A stretch of 10,082 nucleotides of DNA, taken from the NCBI GenBank assembly GCA_003526525.1, contig DPVV01000397.1, positions 1-10,082 on the forward strand, in the 5' to 3' direction. Below, in pieces: positions 1 to 4,483 of the stretch. The stretch comes from Lachnoclostridium phytofermentans. GTDB lineage: Bacteria; Bacillota; Clostridia; Lachnospirales; Lachnospiraceae. Position 1 is the stretch's first letter. Every line of letters begins with the position of its first letter. Under the pieces are notes generated by a model. That model was given only the letters and a program-made list of their open reading frames with translations. It did no database searches and was not told where the DNA came from. The position numbers and the translations under genes were made by a program.

Positions 1-953
1 CTACTGTACCAACAAGTCCTCATGTAAAGAAAAATATAGTATTAAGTGGCTTAGTAGGAGCATTTATCAGTGCCTTTGTTATAATATTTATACACATGAT
101 AGATGATTCTATTAAGAATGCGGAGCAGATTGAAAAATATCTAGACCTAACAGTATTAGGAACAATACCTTTGGAAATGAAATATTCTAATAAAAAGAGA
201 AAGAATAAAAAACCTTTTTGGAAAAAGAGAAAAGAAGATAATATACTTAGTGAACATAGCAGTATTGAAAAAGGTACCTTGGAATTTACTAGTAATGAGG
301 CATATAAATCATTACGGACCAATATACAATTTTGTGGAAAAGAAGTAAAAACAATATGTATAACAAGTAGTCTGCCAAATGAAGGAAAGACAGTTGTTTC
401 CTTTCGCTTAGCTACTGCTTTTGCAGAAAGCGGTAAAAAGGTATTATTTATAGATGCTGATTTACGTAAATCAGTAATTATAAGTAGATTAAAAATTGAT
501 AATGCGGTTAATGGCTTATCACAATATTTATCAGGAATGAATTGTTTGGAAGAAGTAATATATAAATCCAAAGAAAATCTGGATATAATTTTTACGGGAA
601 TATTACCACCGAACCCTTCTGAGATGTTAGGCAGTGATGAATTTAAAAATTTAGTTAAAACTCAGAGAGAAGTATATGATTACATTATTATAGATACTCC
701 TCCTCTTGGAGTTGTCATTGATAGTGCTAATGTAGCAGATATATGTGATGGAACTATTCTGGTTTTAGAATCTAACAAAATTAGTTACAGATTTGCACAA
801 AGAGTTTTAAAACAATTAAATACAGGAAAAAGCAAAGTTTTAGGAGCTGTTCTTAATAAAGTCAATATTTATGGCTTAGGATATAACAAAAAATATTATG
901 GAAAATATTATAATCACGTACAGGGTAATAATTTTGATAAGAATGGAATGTAA
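1..953 (+). CDS. Wzz/BY-kinase fusion: exopolysaccharide chain-length regulator and tyrosine autokinase (C-terminal part)
   Basis: The gene is cut by the left edge; the frame is open from base 3 and 316 residues are visible. The first ~31 residues hold a proline-rich PTSPH stretch and a hydrophobic helix (VLSGLVGAFISAFVIIFIH), the usual end of a Wzz/PCP chain-length domain. An in-frame ATG at 96 has no ribosome binding site, so I read one fused polypeptide, not a separate kinase. Counting from that Met, a basic cytoplasmic linker (about 31-49) precedes the BY-kinase: Walker A SSLPNEGKT (91-99), Walker A' VLFIDADLRKS (116-126), Walker B YIIIDTPP (196-203). The tail has a tyrosine cluster (Y259, Y263, Y267, Y268, Y271, Y272), the expected autophosphorylation site. 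By family knowledge these proteins control polymer length in Wzx/Wzy-type capsule or EPS export at the membrane. It is the last gene of its unit, since a terminator follows. The fused form resembles Wzc rather than the split CapA/CapB of many Firmicutes. Confidence 0.93.
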   Translation, partial: TVPTSPHVKKNIVLSGLVGAFISAFVIIFIHMIDDSIKNAEQIEKYLDLTVLGTIPLEMKYSNKKRKNKKPFWKKRKEDNILSEHSSIEKGTLEFTSNEAYKSLRTNIQFCGKEVKTICITSSLPNEGKTVVSFRLATAFAESGKKVLFIDADLRKSVIISRLKIDNAVNGLSQYLSGMNCLEEVIYKSKENLDIIFTGILPPNPSEMLGSDEFKNLVKTQREVYDYIIIDTPPLGVVIDSANVADICDGTILVLESNKISYRFAQRVLKQLNTGKSKVLGAVLNKVNIYGLGYNKKYYGKYYNHVQGNNFDKNGM

Positions 954-1006
954 CGTAGTGGCAATTAGAAAATCCGTTTTGACTATTGCTTTTATGTGTT
1001 AAGCGC

Positions 1007-1039
1007 CAGGCATGACTATTAGTTGTGCCTGTTTTTTTT
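1007..1039 (+). terminator. Intrinsic terminator after the BY-kinase gene
   Basis: CAGGCA (1007-1012) pairs with TGCCTG (1026-1031). The stem continues inward through two G-U pairs and three more pairs to a 3-nt loop at 1018-1020, giving about 11 pairs, and is followed directly by eight T (1032-1039). It lies 53 nt after the kinase stop codon and ends the polysaccharide unit. The opposite strand has no U-tract, so it works only on the plus strand. Confidence 0.9.
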
Positions 1040-1060
1040 ATTCCTTACAAGGTAAAGTTT

Positions 1061-1297
1061 TCAAAGTGTGCTTTTTTTCGTTTTAGGAAAGACATTTCTA
1101 ACCTCGTTAATTAAAAATTCTTCATTCGTAAGAAATTCTTTCGCTTTTTCTAACGAAGTATTTTCGTATTTCTCTATATAATATGGATAGTAAATCAAAT
1201 GCTTGTATATATAATACAAAAGGAGTATGAGTAGAAGAATAGGATTACATACAAAAAAGTACTTTTTTCTATATGTTATATGTAAATACCTATGTTT
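1061..1297 (-). pseudogene. Possible small membrane-protein frame or gene remnant without an ATG
   Basis: The minus strand is open for 79 codons, from just after a TAG at 1298-1300 to a TGA at 1061-1063. The translation has protein-like organisation: a basic stretch (TYRKKYFF), a strongly hydrophobic segment (NPILLLILLLYYIY), a short aromatic patch, then an acidic helical tail containing SLEKAKEFLTNEEFLINEVR and ending PKTKKSTL. The codons of the tail are purine-rich in the first position, as in real genes of this genome type. However there is no ATG or GTG in frame; the only candidate is TTG at 1217-1219, inside the hydrophobic part and without a ribosome binding site. So it is either the 3' relic of a lost gene or chance. 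I recognise no family. A tail-anchored or bitopic small protein is the best structural description if it is expressed. Confidence 0.28.
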
Positions 1298-1364
1298 CTA
1301 CTACTAGAATTAAAAATATTGAATAACTAAAAGAAGCTTTTGGGAAGAAGAGGGAAAGGTACTT

Positions 1365-1862
1365 ATGGAAACACAAGCAATATTTCTTGCAATTGAGAAT
1401 TACGGATTATGGATTGTTTTTTTCGTAGTGCTATTGGAATACTTAAATTTACCAGGATTTCCAGCAGGGGTAATATTACCATTTGCAGGTGCATGGTCTG
1501 CTAGTCATTGTGATTTTATAGTAGCTTTTCTAGTGACAGTGGTTGCGGGTATATTAGGGAGCATTTTACTTTATTACCTTGGAAGATTTGGTGGTGAAAA
1601 GTTGATTCGTTTTTTTACAGGCAAAAGCCCGAAGTTAAAGGCTAAGATGGAACAGCTTAACAAGAAAATTGAAAGTAAGGGTGCATATGCAGTGTTTATA
1701 AGTAAACTAATTCCGGTTGTACGAACCTTAATTGGAATACCAGCGGGTGCACTTCGTATGAACCTTACTCAATATATTGTTGCTTCAACACTTGGAATTA
1801 TCATTTGGAACGGAGCATTATTTAGCTTTGGATATTTTATAGGAGGAGGGTTTACCGTATAG
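1365..1862 (+). CDS. DedA-family (VTT domain) membrane protein, short form
   Basis: This 165-residue polytopic membrane protein has DedA/SNARE-associated (VTT) hallmarks: an acidic residue and proline-rich re-entrant segment (LLEYLNLPGFPAGVILPFAG, 23-42), a glycine/tyrosine helix with the LLYYLGRFGG end (68-77), and the conserved segment KLIPVVRTLIGIPAGALRM (114-132) with Arg120. DedA proteins are flippases or scramblases, by family knowledge acting on undecaprenyl phosphate or phospholipids, and support envelope homeostasis. The start is set by AAAGG at 1355-1359, 5 nt before the ATG. Length is below the usual ~200 residues: the chain stops at GYFIGGGFTV, where relatives normally continue into a last helix. 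Past the stop the same frame gives no clear helix, and the next gene converges 56 nt away. It stands alone as a single-gene unit. The domain call is secure; substrate is not. Confidence 0.85.
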   Translation: METQAIFLAIENYGLWIVFFVVLLEYLNLPGFPAGVILPFAGAWSASHCDFIVAFLVTVVAGILGSILLYYLGRFGGEKLIRFFTGKSPKLKAKMEQLNKKIESKGAYAVFISKLIPVVRTLIGIPAGALRMNLTQYIVASTLGIIIWNGALFSFGYFIGGGFTV

Positions 1863-1877
1863 AAATGGTTAGGACAA

Positions 1878-1920
1878 GAATACTCCCATCCTCTTGCTGA
1901 TTTAAGTGGCGGGAGCATTC
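1878..1920. repeat. Inverted repeat between convergent genes
   Basis: The arms at 1878-1887 (GAATACTCCC) and 1911-1920 (GGGAGCATTC) pair in 9 of 10 positions across a 23-nt loop. The right arm overlaps the stop codon of the minus-strand DUF6320-type gene. It may limit read-through from both sides, but neither strand has a U-tract after the stem, so I do not call it an intrinsic terminator. Confidence 0.45.
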
Positions 1921-2608
1921 ACAAATGTAACCTTCTTTTTAACTCCTCTTTGGTTGCTTCAGGAGTAAAGATAAGAATTCCAAGAAAGGTTGTCAAACTA
2001 TATAAAAAGCAAGTTATCGTCGGCCATGTATAAGTTAGACGATGAGTGAATAGTAAAATTATTGGAAGCATACCAATAATTGAGGTAAGCATACTATAGA
2101 TGGCATAATCGTGATGACGTCTTTTCTTTATTAATAAAAAAAATAGCATTGTTATATTTATGGAAATAAGACCAAGCGGCATAACAAATTCTATTGACCA
2201 TACAGAGCTATCCCCTATCGAACCTAGATATACTAAAAACAACAGTGTCAGATAGGAGAGATAAATGATTTTTTGTATCGATTTTTTAGAACTCGTTATT
2301 ATTGACATAAAGAATAGTAAATAAGCGATGGGACTAATTACATAGCGAGACCAACTTAATCCTTTCTCTAAATGATTGGAAAGATCAAGATAAACACAGG
2401 TTATTATCGCAATCAAACCAAGAAAGGTATATAAGCGAAGTAAAAACCGCTTTGAATTCTTTCTTTTCTGAAATTCAGGATAAAGATAGGTCTGCTCCAT
2501 CATTTGTTGTGAATTTTCTAGATTGGTTTTCGTTAACTCATTATTACAAAACAAGCAATGGTCTAAGGGCGTGTTATAATGAAGGTTACAGTATTTACAA
2601 TATCTCAT
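1919..2608 (-). CDS. Zinc-ribbon polytopic membrane protein, DUF6320-like
   Basis: This 229-residue protein starts with a compact zinc ribbon, C4-x2-C7-x10-C18-x2-C21, then a polar linker (22-52) and about six hydrophobic segments (roughly 55-75, 89-106, 114-132, 140-160, 168-188, 195-214), ending in a charged tail (EELKRRLHL). The architecture matches DUF6320-type proteins, which I recall as frequent neighbours of alcohol-acetyltransferase-like proteins in clostridia; the name is from memory. The ATG at 2606-2608 lies inside the 3' end of the upstream acyltransferase gene (14-nt overlap). A GGGAGGG ribosome binding site (2614-2620) sits within that gene's last codons, so translation is probably coupled. 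Its role is unknown; the pairing suggests a membrane platform or transporter partner for the acyltransferase. The zinc ribbon could instead bind another protein. Confidence 0.8.
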   Translation of the reverse strand: MRYCKYCNLHYNTPLDHCLFCNNELTKTNLENSQQMMEQTYLYPEFQKRKNSKRFLLRLYTFLGLIAIITCVYLDLSNHLEKGLSWSRYVISPIAYLLFFMSIITSSKKSIQKIIYLSYLTLLFLVYLGSIGDSSVWSIEFVMPLGLISINITMLFFLLIKKRRHHDYAIYSMLTSIIGMLPIILLFTHRLTYTWPTITCFLYSLTTFLGILIFTPEATKEELKRRLHL

Positions 2609-3863
2609 CTAATCCCTCCCTATAGTTTGTATCAATGTTTACTTTAAGACCAGAATCCACCAGACACTTTATAAAATGCGAGATGTAGCCAAGGTCTTTC
2701 CACTCGGTATTTAGCATGATATTCGTATGACTATGAATGGAGGAGATTGCCATATTAGTACCCCCTATGGAGAATTCCACATCCTTTATAAATGCTTTCA
2801 TGTCTTCTGGTAAAGAAACGGGCCCAAGATTAGATATAGCATAAGTACTGATATTTTCAGCAAGGTAATAATATCCAAGCTTGAACGCTAGATTCTTAAG
2901 AGCCAAAGGTAAGATTTTGATAAAAAGGCTCTTTTCTATCCAAACATTTGAATTAATTCTTCCATGAAGATCCTCTTTATTAAGCTGTTCTAAGAATTGC
3001 CGTTTCGTCTCAGATAACATGGATTCAAAAGTCCAATCAAGTCTCGGATCATAGGTTGCTTTTATATAGAGAGAAAAATTACGTAAGGTATTCGAAGGAA
3101 AATATTTGCGAAGATTAACTGGGACAAACAACTTTATTGGTTTTTTACTCTTTCTACAATCTACATTTTGGGTGTAGATACTGTAAGCAAGTAAAGCTGT
3201 TACATATTCTCCAATTGTGACATTAAGACTTCTTGTGAGTGTTAATAGCTGTTCCGTATCCACTTGTGCACGTATGCAAAGGGAGAAGTGATCTGCAAAT
3301 TTCTCACCGTTTAGGTGATAGGCAGGCTCTTCTTTTAAGTTCTTTTTCTTAGATTTGTCATACTCGTTACAAAACATGTCTTGATTTTCCTTTGAAGAAA
3401 AAGGAATATGGCTACGGATAAGACCTTCGTGTTCCATCTGATAGCCACATAAACAACAGTAACGATAGGTAATTGATTTTAAGAATTCCATTGCTCCAGT
3501 TCCGTCACTTAAGCTATGGAAAGTTTCTAATGTTATCTTATTTTCATAATAATATACATTGAACAGATAGCCATAATTTTTTGATGCAGGTACATATTTG
3601 CACATAATAGAAGGCTCTGACTTCACACGAAATTGATGTTTATTTGGAGACAAATAATTCCAAAAAAGACCACTCTTTAATTCTACGGCAAATGTTTCAA
3701 AACGGGGTAGTACTTCATTAACAGCTTGTTCTAAAAGAGTTGGCTGAATGTTTTGTGTAAGATAAAAGGACAGACGAAAAACACTGCTTCTGCTATCCTT
3801 TGAAACAGCAGGAAAAATCTTACCAGCATTGTCTACTGGATACCAATAGTTTTTTCGTTTCAT
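2595..3863 (-). CDS. Condensation-domain-like acyltransferase (alcohol-acetyltransferase-like)
   Basis: This 422-residue soluble protein belongs to the CoA-dependent acyltransferase/condensation fold. The catalytic-type motif HSLSDG (H116-x3-D120-G121, continuing TGAMEFL) is intact. Two more typical motifs are present: PVNLRKYFPSNTLRNF (248-263), and SNLGPVSLP (344-352) near the C-terminal cleft. Databases usually label such clostridial proteins alcohol acetyltransferase; the true acceptor and acyl donor are not known, and no carrier-protein or adenylation domain is next to it, which argues against classical peptide synthesis. It has no signal peptide or membrane helix, so it is cytoplasmic, perhaps recruited by its membrane-protein neighbour. 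The start is clear: AGGAGG at 3870-3875, 6 nt before the ATG. It is the first gene of a two-gene unit with a strong promoter and probable operator upstream. Confidence 0.85.
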   Translation of the reverse strand: MKRKNYWYPVDNAGKIFPAVSKDSRSSVFRLSFYLTQNIQPTLLEQAVNEVLPRFETFAVELKSGLFWNYLSPNKHQFRVKSEPSIMCKYVPASKNYGYLFNVYYYENKITLETFHSLSDGTGAMEFLKSITYRYCCLCGYQMEHEGLIRSHIPFSSKENQDMFCNEYDKSKKKNLKEEPAYHLNGEKFADHFSLCIRAQVDTEQLLTLTRSLNVTIGEYVTALLAYSIYTQNVDCRKSKKPIKLFVPVNLRKYFPSNTLRNFSLYIKATYDPRLDWTFESMLSETKRQFLEQLNKEDLHGRINSNVWIEKSLFIKILPLALKNLAFKLGYYYLAENISTYAISNLGPVSLPEDMKAFIKDVEFSIGGTNMAISSIHSHTNIMLNTEWKDLGYISHFIKCLVDSGLKVNIDTNYREGLDEIL

Positions 3864-3901
3864 TATAGACCTCCTCTTATCAAAATATTTGTGCCAAAGC
3901 T

Positions 3902-3930
3902 ATTATAACTCGATTGTTTAAAATATACAA
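3902..3930 (-). promoter_or_regulatory. Sigma-A-type promoter of the acyltransferase/DUF6320 unit
   Basis: Read on the minus strand, TTGTAT (3925-3930) is followed after 17 bp by a perfect TATAAT (3902-3907). Transcription would start near 3895, about 30 nt before the acyltransferase ATG, leaving room for the AGGAGG site. The -35 box lies in the middle of an inverted repeat, which suggests repressor control. Confidence 0.75.
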
Positions 3931-3940
3931 TGAAACAATC
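3912..3940. promoter_or_regulatory. Candidate operator over the acyltransferase promoter
   Basis: A perfect inverted repeat, GATTGTTT (3912-3919) and AAACAATC (3933-3940), is separated by 13 bp. Its centre (about 3926) falls on the -35 box of the minus-strand promoter and its left arm lies in the spacer, so a dimeric regulator bound here would block RNA polymerase. The size and spacing fit a TetR- or MarR-type site, but no regulator gene is in the window, so the family is a guess. Confidence 0.55.
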
Positions 3941-3990
3941 ATGAGATTATGGATTCTACAGCTTTTATTATTATGGTTTTCCAGCTTCCG

Positions 3991-4019
3991 TTGACAGAAT
4001 ACGGAATTTATGTTATTTT
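3991..4019 (+). promoter_or_regulatory. Candidate sigma-A promoter facing the mutS2-like gene
   Basis: A perfect TTGACA (3991-3996) is followed after exactly 17 bp by TATTTT (4014-4019), a fair -10 box. No clear gene starts within the next 460 nt except the mutS2-like gene. The transcript would therefore be either a small RNA ended by the downstream hairpins or a long leader for mutS2. Confidence 0.5.
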
Positions 4020-4119
4020 AAAAAGGTAAATAATTTAAATCAGAGAGGAAGATGTTTTTTGTTACGTGTATTAAGTAAAAGTGAGGTTTGTGCTAACTAG
4101 CACGAAAAATTAAAGATGC

Positions 4120-4165
4120 AAAAAAGGCAATTCGCTGAATGTAAAGTTAATCAGCTTTCTTTTTT
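4120..4165. terminator. A-tract/T-tract hairpin, possibly bidirectional terminator
   Basis: GCTGA (4134-4138) pairs with TCAGC (4151-4155). Outside this an AAAAAAG run (4120-4126) can pair with CTTTTTT (4159-4165). The T-run serves the plus strand, and the A-run gives a U-tract on the minus strand. The TGA ending the minus-strand gene fragment (4151-4153) lies in the stem, as expected if this was once that gene's terminator. The core stem is only 5 bp, so strength is doubtful. Confidence 0.45.
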
Positions 4166-4265
4166 GTACCCAAAACCTGTTTTTACTTGAACGCCATTTA
4201 GACTTGGTATACCGTAAGATACATCTTTTTGTTCTTTATACTATATCTAAGTAGTTTGAACTAGC

Positions 4266-4288
4266 AGTTTCTTAGAAGAAGCTTTTTT
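4266..4288 (+). terminator. Short terminator-like hairpin
   Basis: GTTTCT (4267-4272) pairs with AGAAGC (4277-4282), including one G-U pair, around a TAGA tetraloop. Six T follow directly (4283-4288). The stem is weak, but it has the correct arrangement for an intrinsic terminator and lies between the plus-strand promoter candidate and the stronger terminator at 4366-4406. Confidence 0.35.
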
Positions 4289-4365
4289 GTGATACGAATC
4301 TATTGTTTGTAATTTTAGGCAGCATAGTATCCCAGAATGACTTTCTTTGTGGAGGCTTGATTATA

Positions 4366-4406
4366 GTCGTGAGTATCTTTAAAAACAGGATACCACGGCC
4401 TTTTTT
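4366..4406 (+). terminator. Intrinsic terminator or attenuator upstream of the mutS2-like gene
   Basis: Bases 4366-4377 pair with 4389-4399: GTCGTG, one bulged A (4372), then GTATC, against GATAC-CACGGC. This gives 11 pairs including one G-U, with an 11-nt A-rich loop. One C and six T follow (4401-4406), then a second six-T run (4411-4416). It is directional for the plus strand. It sits 78 nt before the mutS2 start with no plus-strand gene upstream, so it ends either a small RNA or a regulated leader. An upstream GTATCC (4327-4332) is exactly complementary to GGATAC (4388-4393) and could act as an antiterminator arm. Confidence 0.7.
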
Positions 4407-4483
4407 GCGCTTTTTTCTTGATGTTAGGCCTTAAAATTGACATGGTGGTAGGAAAATTTCAATGCAGAGATAGGAGTTTAAAA

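Larger units (their letters stand above)
954..1364. other. Intergenic region between the BY-kinase and dedA-like genes
   Basis: This 411-nt AT-rich gap holds the kinase terminator near its left end, a possible start-less minus-strand coding frame (1061-1297), and a perfect 16-bp palindrome A6-GTAC-T6 at 1253-1268. Two TATAAT hexamers (1177-1182 and 1210-1215) could serve dedA but neither has a convincing -35 box at 17 bp, so I do not call a promoter. No tRNA, rRNA or known riboswitch motif is visible. Confidence 0.6.
4151..4430 (-). pseudogene. Possible broken minus-strand gene remnant
   Basis: Two neighbouring minus-strand frames read like parts of one decayed protein. The 3' part (4240 to 4151, 29 codons plus TGA) gives YKEQKDVSYGIPSLNGVQ followed by VKTGFGYKKES, with normal codon character. 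Just upstream, in another frame, GAA at 4271 to GTA at 4239 gives ETASSNYLDIV, preceded by one TAA (4272-4274) and a 52-codon open stretch (4430 to 4275) containing PPQRKSFWDTMLPKITNN. Joining them needs one frameshift near 4240 and one read-through stop. There is no start codon with a ribosome binding site. The terminator-like hairpin directly at the TGA supports a former gene end. I do not recognise the protein. Chance open frames are a serious alternative, especially for the upstream half. Confidence 0.27.
3864..4483. other. 620-nt non-coding region between the divergent acyltransferase and mutS2-like genes
   Basis: From the left it holds the acyltransferase ribosome binding site, promoter and operator (to 3940), a plus-strand promoter candidate (3991-4019), a small hairpin GTGCTA-AC-TAGCAC (4090-4103), three terminator-like hairpins on the plus strand (ending at 4165, 4288 and 4406), an 8-bp palindrome GGTATACC (4206-4213), and possible remnants of a minus-strand gene (4151-4430). 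Near the right end a TTG (4418) and an ATG (4421) are open into mutS2 but lack ribosome binding sites. A very short frame after the promoter (TTG near 4059, about 13 codons) has an AGGAAG upstream but is too short to support. I find no T-box, tRNA or familiar riboswitch consensus. Confidence 0.65.

Noticed and set aside
20..571. Long minus-strand open frame (183 codons) opposite the BY-kinase gene
   Set aside because: It is antisense to a gene with clear Walker motifs, and its translation resembles no family and has low-complexity hydrophobic character from AT-rich antisense reading.
1227..1307. Small plus-strand frame after AGGAG at 1221-1225 (ATG 1227, 26 codons)
   Set aside because: The binding site is only about 1-2 nt from the ATG, too close for initiation, and the peptide has no recognisable character.
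4320..4416. T-box riboswitch ahead of mutS2
   Set aside because: A hairpin and T-run terminator are present, but the T-box consensus (AGGGTGGNACCGCG type) and a specifier loop are missing; TGGAGGC and TACCACGG are only superficial resemblances.
4418..4483. Earlier TTG/ATG start of the mutS2-like protein at 4418 or 4421
   Set aside because: There is no ribosome binding site, the codons lie directly after the terminator T-run, and the extra 22 residues do not look like the MutS2 N-terminus, which begins at 4484.
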